Under the pieces are notes generated by a model. The model saw only the letters and a list, made by a program, of their open reading frames with translations, had not been told where the DNA came from and searched no databases. 64,000 bases of DNA from Sphingomonas sp. BT-65. Its GTDB lineage: Bacteria > Pseudomonadota > Alphaproteobacteria > Sphingomonadales > Sphingomonadaceae. Position 1 is the first letter of the stretch; each line of letters opens with the position of its first letter. This document shows positions 26,405 to 35,205 of the stretch, piece after piece. Made by a program: the position numbers and the translations under genes. The stretch covers positions 310,001-374,000 of the forward strand of contig NZ_JAPCIA010000002.1 in assembly GCF_026107375.2 (NCBI RefSeq), in the 5' to 3' direction.

Positions 26405-29311
26405 ATGGCCCTGTACCCGCGCGTCAAGCAACTCGCCCTTCCTCTCCTCGTCGCCGCAGCCGCCGTGCCTGCCCTGGCACAGGTCGCTGCCCCGGCGCCC
26501 CAGAACGCACCCGCGCCGGTCGCGGTCGACAAGGCGCCTTGGCTCTATAAGGGCAGCGATGTCCCGCAGGACCCCGAATGGCGCTTCGGCACGCTGCCCA
26601 ACGGCCTGCGCTACGCCGTGCGCAAGAATGGCGTGCCGCCCGGCCAGGTCTCGATCCGCCTGCGCATGGATGTCGGCGCGCAGATGGAGCGCGAGTCGGA
26701 AATGGGCTTCGCGCATTTGCTCGAGCACCTCTCGTTCCGCGGCTCGGCCAAGGTGCCCGACGGCGAATCGAAGCGTGAGTGGCAGCGGCTCGGCGTCACC
26801 TTCGGCTCGGACAGCAACGCCAGCACCACGCCGGTCTCGACCACCTACAAGCTCGACCTGCCCGACGCGAAGGAAGCGAGCCTCGATCGATCGATGATGA
26901 TCCTCGCCGACATGATGTCGGCGCCGAGCCTGACGCCCGAGGCGCTCAATGCCGAGCGCCCCGTGGTGCTCGCCGAACAGCGCGAGCGGCTACGCCCGCA
27001 GACGCGGTTCGAGGATGCGCAGCGCCAGCTGTTCTTCGCCGGCCAGCTCTTCGCCGAGCGCCCGGTGATCGGCACGGTCGAGACGCTCAATGGCGCCACT
27101 GCGGAGGCCGTCCGTACGTTCCATCAGCGCTGGTACCGACCCGAACGCGCAACGCTCGTGATCGTCGGCGACATGGACCCCGCCTTGTTCGAAGCGCAGA
27201 TCGCCAAGCATTTCGCGGCATGGCAGGGCGTCGGGCCCAACCCGGTGACGCCCAGTTTCGGCAAGCCCGATCCGGCCAAGCCCAAGAGCGCGGCGATCGT
27301 CGAACCGACGCTCCCGCCCGTGGTCTCGATGGCGGTGCTGCGGCCCTGGACGGTGTTCCAGGACACGGTGAAGTTCAACCAGGAGCGGATGGTCGATTTC
27401 GTCGCGGTCCGCATCATCAACCGCCGCCTCGAAAGCCGCGCGCGCGCTGGCTCCTCCTATATCGGGGCGAGCGCCGACCTGTCGGACGCGGTGCGTTCGG
27501 CCAACGTCACCTCGATCCAGGTGCTGCCGATCGGCGAGGACTGGGAGAGCGCGGTCAAGGAAGTGCGCGCGGTGATCGCCGACGCGCTCACCACCGCGCC
27601 GACTCAGGTCGAGATCGACCGCGAGGTCGCCGAGATTGACGCACAGATGCGCAATTCGGTCGCCACTGCGCCGGTCCAGGCCGGCTCGCGCCGCGCCGAC
27701 AATCTGGTCGAGGCGGTCGACATCAACGAGGTGACGACCAGCGAGCAGGAGAGCTACAACATCTTCAAGGGCGCGGTTGACGCGAAGATGTTCACCTCGG
27801 ACCGCGTGCTCGCCGCGACCAAGCGCATCCTGCAGGGCGACGCCACCCGCGCGATCGTCACCACCCGCACCCCCGACGACAATGTCCAGACCAAGCTCGC
27901 CGCCGCGCTCGAGGCCGATGTCTCGGGCCTCGCCGGCAAGCGCAACGCCGCGCGCAACGTCACCTTCGATTCGCTGCCCAAGCTCGGTGCGCCGGGCAAG
28001 GTGGTCGAGCGCGTCGTCGCCGTCGCCGACCCCAAGATCGAGCGCGTGCGCTTCGCCAATGGCGTCAACCTGATCCTCTTCCAGAACCCCGGCGAGGTCG
28101 GCCGCGCCTATGTCTCGGTGCGCTTCGGCCGCGGCATGCAGGGCATCCCCGCGGGCAGGCAAACCCCTGCCTGGGCGGCCGACATGGCGCTCGTCGCCAG
28201 CGGCATCGGCAAGCTCGGCCAGGAGGAGATCGACCAGCTCACCGGCAACCGCCAGATCGGGCTCAGCTTCGGTATCGGCGACGACGCCTTCACCTTCGCC
28301 GGCCAGACCTCGCCCGGCGACCTTCACGACCAGCTCAAGCTGATCGCGACCAAGCTCCAGTCGCCCGGCTGGGACCCCAAGCCGATCGCGCGCGCCCGCG
28401 CGGTCGCGGTGTCGGGCTATGCCGCGATGTCGTCCTCGCCCGACGCGGTGATCGGCCGCGACCTCGAACGGCTGCTCCACGACGGCGATCCGCGCTGGGG
28501 CATGCCCGACCTCAAGGGGATCGAGGCGCTCAATCCCAAGGACTTCCGCGCCTTCTGGGAACCGTTGCTCGCCAGCGGTCCGATCGAGGTGCAGATCTTC
28601 GGCGACATCGACGTCGAGAAGGCGATCGAGGCGGCGCGCGTCACCTTCGGCGCGATGAAGCCGCGTCAGCCCGCACCGGTGATCTCGCCCGACATGCGCT
28701 TCCCGTCGCACACCCCCCGGCCGATGGCGCTCACCCATACCGGCCAGCCGGACCAGGCCGCGGCGGCGATCGCGTGGCAGGCCGGCGGCGGCGCGGACAA
28801 TATCAGCGAGGGCCGCAAACTCGAGATTCTCGCCGCGATCATGCGCGACCGCATCCTCGACCGCATCCGCTCGGCCGAGGGCGCGAGCTATTCGCCGACG
28901 GTGATCAGCCAGTGGCCGGTCGGGCAGCCCGGCGGCGGGCGCATCATGGCGATCACGCTGATCCCGCCCGACCGCACCGAGCTGTTCTTCCGCGTCGCGC
29001 GCGAGATCGCCGCGGACCTCATCGCCAAGCCGGTCGACACCGACGAACTGCGCCGCGCGCTGGTGCCAACCGCGCAGATGGTCGTGCGCCGGTCGAGCGG
29101 CAATCCGTTCTGGATGCAGCAGACCGAGGGCGGCACGCTCGATCCCCGGCGCTTCGCCGCGATCAACACGATCGCGCGCGACTATGGCGGCACCACGCCA
29201 ACGGAGATCCAGATGCTGGCGGCGAAGTACCTCGCCCCGCAGAAGGACTGGTCGCTGGTGGTGCTGCCCGACGCAAAGCCGGCTGCGACGACCCAGGCCG
29301 GCGGGAGGTAG
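26405..29311 (+). CDS. Exported M16-family zinc metallopeptidase, double domain
   Basis: 968 residues with a signal peptide (MALYPRVKQLALPLLVAAAA, cleavage near ALAQ). The catalytic M16 half carries the inverted zinc motif His104-L-L-Glu107-His108 (FAHLLEHLSF), with the distal Glu expected around residues 175-190 (EALNAERPVVLAEQRERLRP). The second, inactive-type half starts near residue 545 (VRFANGVNLILFQNPG). Such clam-shell periplasmic peptidases (PqqL/insulinase-like) degrade small peptides. A signal peptide and full two-half architecture support activity. It stands alone on the plus strand. Confidence 0.94.
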   Translation: MALYPRVKQLALPLLVAAAAVPALAQVAAPAPQNAPAPVAVDKAPWLYKGSDVPQDPEWRFGTLPNGLRYAVRKNGVPPGQVSIRLRMDVGAQMERESEMGFAHLLEHLSFRGSAKVPDGESKREWQRLGVTFGSDSNASTTPVSTTYKLDLPDAKEASLDRSMMILADMMSAPSLTPEALNAERPVVLAEQRERLRPQTRFEDAQRQLFFAGQLFAERPVIGTVETLNGATAEAVRTFHQRWYRPERATLVIVGDMDPALFEAQIAKHFAAWQGVGPNPVTPSFGKPDPAKPKSAAIVEPTLPPVVSMAVLRPWTVFQDTVKFNQERMVDFVAVRIINRRLESRARAGSSYIGASADLSDAVRSANVTSIQVLPIGEDWESAVKEVRAVIADALTTAPTQVEIDREVAEIDAQMRNSVATAPVQAGSRRADNLVEAVDINEVTTSEQESYNIFKGAVDAKMFTSDRVLAATKRILQGDATRAIVTTRTPDDNVQTKLAAALEADVSGLAGKRNAARNVTFDSLPKLGAPGKVVERVVAVADPKIERVRFANGVNLILFQNPGEVGRAYVSVRFGRGMQGIPAGRQTPAWAADMALVASGIGKLGQEEIDQLTGNRQIGLSFGIGDDAFTFAGQTSPGDLHDQLKLIATKLQSPGWDPKPIARARAVAVSGYAAMSSSPDAVIGRDLERLLHDGDPRWGMPDLKGIEALNPKDFRAFWEPLLASGPIEVQIFGDIDVEKAIEAARVTFGAMKPRQPAPVISPDMRFPSHTPRPMALTHTGQPDQAAAAIAWQAGGGADNISEGRKLEILAAIMRDRILDRIRSAEGASYSPTVISQWPVGQPGGGRIMAITLIPPDRTELFFRVAREIAADLIAKPVDTDELRRALVPTAQMVVRRSSGNPFWMQQTEGGTLDPRRFAAINTIARDYGGTTPTEIQMLAAKYLAPQKDWSLVVLPDAKPAATTQAGGR

Positions 29312-29340
29312 CTTCCGCCCGGCCTGGCCAGACCACAACG

Positions 29341-30660
29341 TCAGTGAAGCTTGAGCCGGGGCCGGATGATCGCGTTCACCCGGCCCAGCAGGATCAGCGC
29401 CGATCCCTTGAGCCAGCCATGGATCGCGATCAGGTGCATGCGGTAGAGCGAGGTATAGACGAAGCGCGCCAACCGCCCTTCGATCGCCATGCGCCCGCCG
29501 ACCAGATTGCCCATCAGGCTGCCCACGGTCGAGAAGCGGCTGAGCGACACCAGCGAGCCATGATCGTGATAGACGAAGTCGCGTAGCGGCTTTCCCGCCT
29601 GGATCGCCACCAGGTTGCGGAACACCGCCGAGGCCATCTGGTGCGCCGATTGCGCGCGTGGCGGCACCGGCTGAGTCGCGCCGGGCAGGACGCACCAGGC
29701 GCAGTCGCCGATCGCAAAGATGCGGTCGTCCGTGACGGTCTGGAGCGTCGGGCGGACGATGAGCTGGCCGTTCGGCGCGCGCTCCAACCCGTCATCCACG
29801 GCGGCGAGCGGCGCGGCCTTCACCCCGGCCGCCCACACGCGCAGGTCGGCGGGAATGCGCGCGCCTGACGCGAGCAGCATCGCATCCCCCGTCACCTCGG
29901 TCACGCGCGTATCGGTGAGCACGGTGACGCCCAGCGCCTCCAGCTCGCGGTGCGCCGCCTCCGCCAATCGCTCGGGGAGCGCGGGCAGGATGCGCGGCCC
30001 CGCCTCGATCAACGTCACGCGCAGCCTTTGCTCGTCGAACACTTCCAGCCCATAATGCCGCAGCGCGCCCGCGGCATTGAACAGCTCGGCGGCGAGCTCG
30101 ACCCCCGTGGCGCCGCCTCCGACGATCGCGATGTCGACATGCGCGTCGCTTGCCGGATCGTCGACCATCGCGCGCGACACGCGCAGGCAGTGATTGAGCA
30201 ACTTGTTGCGGAAACGGTCGGCCTGGGGCCGCTCGTCGAGGAAGATGCAATGCTCGCGCGCGCCCGGCGTGCCGAAATCATTGCCCACCGATCCGATCGC
30301 GAGCACCAGATAGTCGAAGCGCAGCCGGTGCCGCGCGATCAGCTCGCTGCCGTCCTCGTCGAGCAGCGGCGCGATGACGATCTCGCGCGCGCCGGGATCG
30401 ATTCGCTCGAGCGTGCCGAAGAAGAAGCGATAGCCCCAGCGGTGGCAGTGGCTGCGATAGCCGACCTCGTCGAGATTGGCGTCGAGCGAGCCGGCCGCGA
30501 CCTCGTGCAGCAGCGGCTTCCAGACATGCGTGCGGTTCTTCTCGACCAGGATGATGTCATGGTCGCGGCGGCCATAGCGCGCGCCGATCCGCCGCGCGAG
30601 CTCGAGCCCGCCCGCGCCCCCGCCCACGATCACGATCTGGGTCTTGCGCGTCGCCGTCAT
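29341..30660 (-). CDS. ndh: Type II NADH dehydrogenase (NAD(P)/FAD-dependent oxidoreductase)
   Basis: 439 residues; a peripheral inner-membrane flavoenzyme passing electrons from NADH to quinone without proton pumping. N-terminal FAD dinucleotide fold 'IVIVGGGAGGLELA' (Gly13-18), NAD fold 'VDIAIVGGGATGVELAAEL', 'YLVLAIGSVGNDFG', 'VWAAGVKA' and the FAD-contacting 'IFAIGDCAWCV' with the quinone-site 'PRAQSAHQMASAVFRNL'. The C-terminal amphipathic part (LYRMHLIAIHGWLKG) suits membrane attachment. It lies 50 bases downstream of the acyl-CoA synthetase on the same strand, so it may share its transcript. Confidence 0.9.
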   Translation of the reverse strand: MTATRKTQIVIVGGGAGGLELARRIGARYGRRDHDIILVEKNRTHVWKPLLHEVAAGSLDANLDEVGYRSHCHRWGYRFFFGTLERIDPGAREIVIAPLLDEDGSELIARHRLRFDYLVLAIGSVGNDFGTPGAREHCIFLDERPQADRFRNKLLNHCLRVSRAMVDDPASDAHVDIAIVGGGATGVELAAELFNAAGALRHYGLEVFDEQRLRVTLIEAGPRILPALPERLAEAAHRELEALGVTVLTDTRVTEVTGDAMLLASGARIPADLRVWAAGVKAAPLAAVDDGLERAPNGQLIVRPTLQTVTDDRIFAIGDCAWCVLPGATQPVPPRAQSAHQMASAVFRNLVAIQAGKPLRDFVYHDHGSLVSLSRFSTVGSLMGNLVGGRMAIEGRLARFVYTSLYRMHLIAIHGWLKGSALILLGRVNAIIRPRLKLH

Positions 30661-30710
30661 CGTCGCCCCCGGATGCCATCGCCGTGGCCGCCCGTGCGGG
30701 CCGCGCCGGC

Positions 30711-32510
30711 CTAGTTCTTGTACAGCGCGTCGAGCCGCTCGCCATAGACGCGCTTGAGCACGTGCCGCCGGATCTTGAGGCTCGGCGTCAGCTGCTCGTT
30801 CTCGATCGAGAAGGGCTCGTCGGCCAGGATGAAGCGGCGGATGCGCTCGATCACCGACAGGTCCTTGTTGACCCGCTCGACCGCGGCGCCCACCGCGGCG
30901 CGATAGTCATGGTCCTGGCGCAGCGCGGCGAGGTCGCACCGGGCCGCGTTCTTCGCGCACCATTCCTGGGTCCATTCGGGATCGGGCACGATCACCGCGG
31001 TCATATATGGCTTGCGGTCGCCCGCGATCATCGCCTGCATGATCTCGGGCTGGAGGGTCAGCATGCCCTCCACCTTCTGCGGCGCGACATTGTCGCCCTT
31101 GTCGTTGACGATGATGTCCTTCTTGCGGTCAGTGATCTTGATCCGGCCCTTCTCGTCGATCATGCCGATGTCGCCGGTGTGCAACCACCCGTCCTTGAGG
31201 ACGCGGTCGGTCTCCTCCTGGTTGCGCCAGTAGCCGTGCATCACCAGCTCGCCGCGGACCAGGATCTCGCCGTCCTCGGCGATCTTCAATTCGACGCCTT
31301 CCAGCGGCGGCCCCACCGTGTCGTGCTTGAGGCCGACCTTGGGCCGGTTGCAACTGATCACCGGCGCCGCCTCGGTCTGACCATAGCCCTGCAGGAAGGT
31401 GAGCCCGAGGCTCTCGAAGAATACCCCCACTTCGGGGTTGAGCGGCGCGCCGCCCGATACCATCGCCTTGATCCGCCCCCCGAAGCGCTTGGCGAGCTTG
31501 GGCTTGAGCGTCGCCTTCAGGAACAGGTTCATCGGCTGGTCCCAGATCGGCACCCCGCCCGCCGCCTTCTTGCCGCCGATCGAGACCGCTCGGTCGAGCA
31601 GGAAGTTGGCGAACTTGCCCTGCTTCTCGACCTGCTTGGTGATCCGCGTGCGCAGCACCTCGAACAGCCGCGGCACCACCACCATGATCGTCGGGCGTAC
31701 CTCCTCGATGTTCGAGGCAAGCTTGTCGAGGCCCTCGGAGTAATAGATCTCCGCGCCCAGCCCGATCGGGAAATGCTGGCCGCCGGTATGTTCATAGGCA
31801 TGGCTCAGCGGCAGGAACGACAGGAACACCTCGTCTCCCCAGCCGAAATCCTCGCTGATCAGCGAACAGCAGCCCTCGCAATTGGTGAGGATCGCGCCGT
31901 GATGCTGCATCACGCCGCGCGGGCTTCCCCCCGTGCCGCTGGTGTAGATAATGCAGGCGAGATCGCCGCGCTGCGCCTTGTCTGCTTCCGCAGCCGCGAC
32001 CGTCACATCGGCCGCATTGTCCGCGATCAGCGTCTTCCAGTCGTGGAACTCGATCGCGCCGGGCTGGCCGATGCGCATCTCCTCGATCCCGATCACGGTA
32101 TGGCTGTGGCTGCCGGTCGCGCGCAGCACTGCGGGCAGCAGCGTCTTGGCCAGCTTCCCGCTCGACACGATCGTCATCGACGCGGCGGAATTGTCGAGGA
32201 TGTGCTGGTGATCGCGCTCGGTATTGGTGGTGTAGGTCGGTACGGTCACCCCGCCCGCCGCCATGATCGCGAGATCGCTGATGCACCATTCGGGGCGGTT
32301 CTCGCTCACCAGCATCACCCGGTCGCCCGGCTTCAGCCCGAGCTTACGCAGCGCCGCCGCCAGCGCCGCCACCTGGCGCGCCGTCTCGGCCCAGCTGGTG
32401 GACACCCATTTGCCGCCCGATTTGGCCCACAGGAACGGCGCATCGCCCTTCTCGCGCGCCCGCGCGAAGAACATCTGCACCAGATTGTCGAACCGTTCGA
32501 GCTTGCGCAT
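30711..32510 (-). CDS. AMP-forming long-chain acyl-CoA synthetase (FadD15-like)
   Basis: 599 residues from ATG 32510, placed by GGACAGGG; an in-frame TTG at 32522 is less likely. ANL superfamily: P-loop 'IIYTSGTGGSPRGVMQHHGA', 'LSFLPLSHAYEHTGG', 'GYGQTEAAPVISCNRP', 'WLHTGDIGMIDEKGRIKITD' and 'RKKDIIVNDKGDNVAPQKVE'. The late lid Lys is at the usual position in 'NEQLTPSLKIRR'. It activates fatty acids for degradation or lipid synthesis. The 600-residue class with 'RPEWCISDLAIMAAGGVTVP' matches mycobacterial FadD15-like enzymes, also common in alphaproteobacteria. Between pyrD and ndh. Confidence 0.94.
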   Translation of the reverse strand: MRKLERFDNLVQMFFARAREKGDAPFLWAKSGGKWVSTSWAETARQVAALAAALRKLGLKPGDRVMLVSENRPEWCISDLAIMAAGGVTVPTYTTNTERDHQHILDNSAASMTIVSSGKLAKTLLPAVLRATGSHSHTVIGIEEMRIGQPGAIEFHDWKTLIADNAADVTVAAAEADKAQRGDLACIIYTSGTGGSPRGVMQHHGAILTNCEGCCSLISEDFGWGDEVFLSFLPLSHAYEHTGGQHFPIGLGAEIYYSEGLDKLASNIEEVRPTIMVVVPRLFEVLRTRITKQVEKQGKFANFLLDRAVSIGGKKAAGGVPIWDQPMNLFLKATLKPKLAKRFGGRIKAMVSGGAPLNPEVGVFFESLGLTFLQGYGQTEAAPVISCNRPKVGLKHDTVGPPLEGVELKIAEDGEILVRGELVMHGYWRNQEETDRVLKDGWLHTGDIGMIDEKGRIKITDRKKDIIVNDKGDNVAPQKVEGMLTLQPEIMQAMIAGDRKPYMTAVIVPDPEWTQEWCAKNAARCDLAALRQDHDYRAAVGAAVERVNKDLSVIERIRRFILADEPFSIENEQLTPSLKIRRHVLKRVYGERLDALYKN

Positions 32511-32602
32511 CCCTGTCCCCAACTCCCCAGCCGCGGGTTCGTGCCCGCGCGCGTTTGAAGCGAGAGCCTAGCGGCCCCGCGGACAAGCGCAATGCCGCTA
32601 CG

Positions 32603-33595
32603 TTACAGCCGCTTGAGGATGCGCCGCACCAACCCGGGCCCTTCATAGACCAGCGCCGAATAGAGCTGCACCAGCGCCGCCCCCGCCTCGAGCCGCGCCA
32701 GCGCCTCCTCCGGTGAGTCGATCCCGCCCACCGCGATCACCGGCAGCTGCCCGCCGCTCGATGCCAGCGCCTCGGCGAGCTTCGTCCGCGCCAGCGCTTT
32801 GAGCGGCGCGCCCGACAGTCCGCCCGTCTGCGTCGCCTGTGCCGAGCGCAGCGTAGCGGGCCGCGAGATCGTGGTATTGCCCACGATCAGCGCGTCGATC
32901 CCATTGTCGATTGCTGCGCGCACCGCGTCGTCGAACCCCTGCGTGTCGAGGTCAGGCGCGACCTTGAGGAACAATGGCACCCGTCGGCCTTCCACCATCC
33001 GCGCCACATTCGACGCAGCCAGCAACTCGTCGAGCGCTGGCCGTGATTGCAGGTCGCGCAAACCCGGCGTGTTGGGCGAGCTGACGTTGATCGTCACATA
33101 ATCCGCAACTCGCGCCGCCTTGCCCACGCCCAGCGCATAGTCCGCCACGCGATCGTCGCTGTCCTTGTTCGCGCCGACATTGATGCCGAGCACGCCCGCA
33201 CGCCTGGCCTTCTTCACCCGCTCCAGCGCCGCGTCGATCCCGCCATTGTTGAACCCCATGCGGTTCACCACCGCGCGATCCTCGGCCAGCCGGAACAGCC
33301 GCGGCTTGGGGTTGCCGCTCTGCGGCCGCGGGGTCAGAGATCCGATCTCGACCGCGCCGAAGCCAAGGCCGAACAGCCCCGCAATCGCTTCCCCATCCTT
33401 GTCCATCCCCGCCGCGAGCCCCACCGGATTGGGGAATTCGATCCCCGCGATCGTCACCGGCCGCACCCGCGGCACCGCGCCCATGCCCCCGGCGATCGTC
33501 AGCGCGCGAATCGTCAGCCGGTGCGCGCGTTCGGGGTCGATCGCGAACAGCGCCGGACGCAGCAGGCCGTAAGCACTCATCAGATTATTCTGCAT
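32603..33595 (-). CDS. pyrD: Dihydroorotate dehydrogenase (quinone), class 2
   Basis: Oxidises dihydroorotate to orotate in pyrimidine synthesis, on the inner membrane with quinone as acceptor. 330 residues. Class 2 marks: N-terminal helix 'LLRPALFAIDPERAHRLTIR', FMN site 'NPVGLAAGMDKDGEAIAGLF', 'GFGAVEIGSLTPRPQ', catalytic Ser in 'TINVSSPNTPGLRDLQ', 'FLKVAPDL' and 'IAVGGIDSPEEALARLEAGA'. ATG 33595 is taken; ATG 33580 (MSAYG) is an alternative. It heads a possible operon with the acyl-CoA synthetase 92 bases downstream. Confidence 0.96.
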   Translation of the reverse strand: MQNNLMSAYGLLRPALFAIDPERAHRLTIRALTIAGGMGAVPRVRPVTIAGIEFPNPVGLAAGMDKDGEAIAGLFGLGFGAVEIGSLTPRPQSGNPKPRLFRLAEDRAVVNRMGFNNGGIDAALERVKKARRAGVLGINVGANKDSDDRVADYALGVGKAARVADYVTINVSSPNTPGLRDLQSRPALDELLAASNVARMVEGRRVPLFLKVAPDLDTQGFDDAVRAAIDNGIDALIVGNTTISRPATLRSAQATQTGGLSGAPLKALARTKLAEALASSGGQLPVIAVGGIDSPEEALARLEAGAALVQLYSALVYEGPGLVRRILKRL

Positions 33596-33716
33596 TGCAA
33601 TATTTGCATGTTAAAACCTTGTAGCAATGTCGAATTTCTCCAAGACCGAATCGGCGCGCCGAGTCTAGAAGATCCATGCGACCTGAGGAGCTTCAACAGG
33701 GGCTTCTGATACTAAG

Positions 33717-33742
33717 CTCGGCGGGAGTCACCTCCCGCCGAG
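33717..33742 (+). terminator. Orphan terminator-like hairpin with no upstream gene
   Basis: CTCGGCGGGAG (33717-33727) and CTCCCGCCGAG (33732-33742) form a perfect 11-bp stem with a TCAC loop; TATTTT follows immediately on the plus strand. No protein gene on the plus strand ends here: the region back to 33596 is the pyrD upstream region. It may end a small RNA transcribed from about 33600-33650, or stop antisense transcription. Confidence 0.6.
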
Positions 33743-33821
33743 TATTTTCCCCTGTTCTTTAGGCGCTTCCCCTTGCGAAGGAACGAGCGTACCCTGCGAC
33801 TGCCGCAGTTGGGGACGTTCG

Positions 33822-34673
33822 ATGACAGCGGTTCAACTTGAATACGCAGTGCCGACGGCTGGGATCGCCGATCTGATCACGCTGTTCTATCACTTCCGTG
33901 CGGATGTCCCCGTGCTGGAGGACACCGAGCGCGCGGACCATGCCCAACTCCGCTTCCGCATCTCGGAGGGCGCCACCGAATACCGCATGCCCGACGGCAG
34001 CACGCAGGTCGCGCCGCCGATCCATGTCATCGGCCCGACCAGCGGCGCGATGCAGGTCAAGGTGGTCGGCCCGGTCCACGCCTTTGGCTGCGGAATCACA
34101 CCGGCGGGCTGGGCGGCGCTGATCGGCAACGACGCATCGACCATGTTGAACTGCGTGTTCGACGCCCGCGACCTGTTCGGCCCCGCCGTCGACGACACGC
34201 TGGCCCGGATCGCGCGCGCGCCCGATACGCAGGCGATGGTCGCCATCGCGGAAGAGCTGATCGCGAGCCTGGCGCGCGCGGATTCGCCCGACGCCGCCTT
34301 CGTGCGGCTGGTGGACACTTGGCTGGCCGCATGCGCCTCGCCCGAGATCGACGCCCTGACCGCCGTCACGGGCCTCTCGCACCGCCAGGTCGAGCGCAAG
34401 TGCAAGGCGCTCTACGGCGCGCCGCCCAAGCTGCTCGCGCGCAAATATCGCGCGCTCAAGGCGGCGGTGGCGTTCGCCGAACGCAAGGCGACGCTCGACG
34501 AACTCCTCCAGCGCGGCTTCTACGACCAATCGCACCTCATCAACGAGATGAAGCAGTTCACCGGCTGCACCCCGCGCCAGCTCCAGGAGCAGCCCGGGCT
34601 GCTCGCACAGCTCACCATCTCGCAGCGCAGCGCCCTGCAGGGCCAGGTCAATCCGCTGATCAGCGACACCTGA
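33822..34673 (+). CDS. AraC-family transcriptional regulator
   Basis: 283 residues. The N-terminal region (about 1-180) carries the sensing or dimer domain with 'HVIGPTSGAMQVKVVGPVHA' and 'FGCGITPAGWAALIG', the DUF6597-like pattern of sugar or xenobiotic-linked AraC proteins. The C-terminal double HTH reads 'IDALTAVTGLSHRQVERKCK' and 'LDELLQRGFYDQSHLINEMK' followed by 'FTGCTPRQLQEQPGL'. No divergent partner is adjacent; it precedes the SUF regulator by 112 bases. Target unknown. Confidence 0.9.
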   Translation: MTAVQLEYAVPTAGIADLITLFYHFRADVPVLEDTERADHAQLRFRISEGATEYRMPDGSTQVAPPIHVIGPTSGAMQVKVVGPVHAFGCGITPAGWAALIGNDASTMLNCVFDARDLFGPAVDDTLARIARAPDTQAMVAIAEELIASLARADSPDAAFVRLVDTWLAACASPEIDALTAVTGLSHRQVERKCKALYGAPPKLLARKYRALKAAVAFAERKATLDELLQRGFYDQSHLINEMKQFTGCTPRQLQEQPGLLAQLTISQRSALQGQVNPLISDT

Positions 34674-34733
34674 ACTTGCCCGGTCCACCAGCAAAGCGCG
34701 GGTTGACGCCGCGGGTCGCCGCGCCCACATGGC

Positions 34734-34756
34734 AATCGGAACGAATCATTCCGATT
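34734..34756 (+). promoter_or_regulatory. Perfect inverted repeat upstream of the SUF regulator
   Basis: AATCGGAA (34734-34741), a 7-base spacer and TTCCGATT (34749-34756) lie 30 bases before the rrf2 ATG. An autoregulatory site for the Rrf2 protein, sensing Fe-S status and controlling the whole suf operon, is the simplest reading. It does not resemble the E. coli IscR type 1 or type 2 sequence closely. Confidence 0.55.
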
Positions 34757-34785
34757 TGAGAATTGTTCGCAACTGCGAAGGACGA

Positions 34786-35205
34786 ATGCGACTCTCGGCC
34801 CAGACAGATTACGCCGTCGTGATGCTATCCGCCGCCGCACGGCATTGCGGCGTCAGCGGGCGGCTCAACGCGACGCTGCTGGCCGACGAGACCGGCTTGC
34901 CGCTGCCGACAGTGCAGAAGCTGGTCAGCCGCCTCTCCGCCGCGGGCCTCATCGAATCCGCGCGCGGCACTGGCGGCGGCTTCCGCCTCGCGCGTCCGCC
35001 CGCCGCGATCAGCCTTGCCGACATCGTCGAAGCGATCGAGGGGCCGATCACCCTCACCGCCTGCGTCGATCACGGCCGCCACGATTGCTGCATCGAGCAG
35101 AGCTGCCGCGTGAAGCCGCACTGGAACGCGGTCAACGGCGCGGTCCGCTCGACGCTCGCCGGCGTCACCCTCGCCACCCTCTCGACCCAGCCGGAACCCG
35201 CCTGA
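34786..35205 (+). CDS. Rrf2-family regulator of the SUF operon
   Basis: 139 residues from ATG 34786 (site GAAGGAC). Winged HTH '[18 protein letters not shown]', '[20 protein letters not shown]', then '[20 protein letters not shown]'. Three-Cys cluster loop: '[20 protein letters not shown]', which can bind a [2Fe-2S] or [4Fe-4S] cluster as in IscR and SufR-like proteins. Its stop overlaps the sufB start (TGATG), so it is the first gene of the suf operon and probably its repressor. Confidence 0.93.
   Translation: MRLSAQTDYAVVMLSAAARHCGVSGRLNATLLADETGLPLPTVQKLVSRLSAAGLIESARGTGGGFRLARPPAAISLADIVEAIEGPITLTACVDHGRHDCCIEQSCRVKPHWNAVNGAVRSTLAGVTLATLSTQPEPA

Noticed and set aside
26990..29695. 901-codon minus-strand frame opposite the M16 peptidase
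   Set aside because: Same kind of shadow; the M16 gene has an intact zinc motif and signal peptide.
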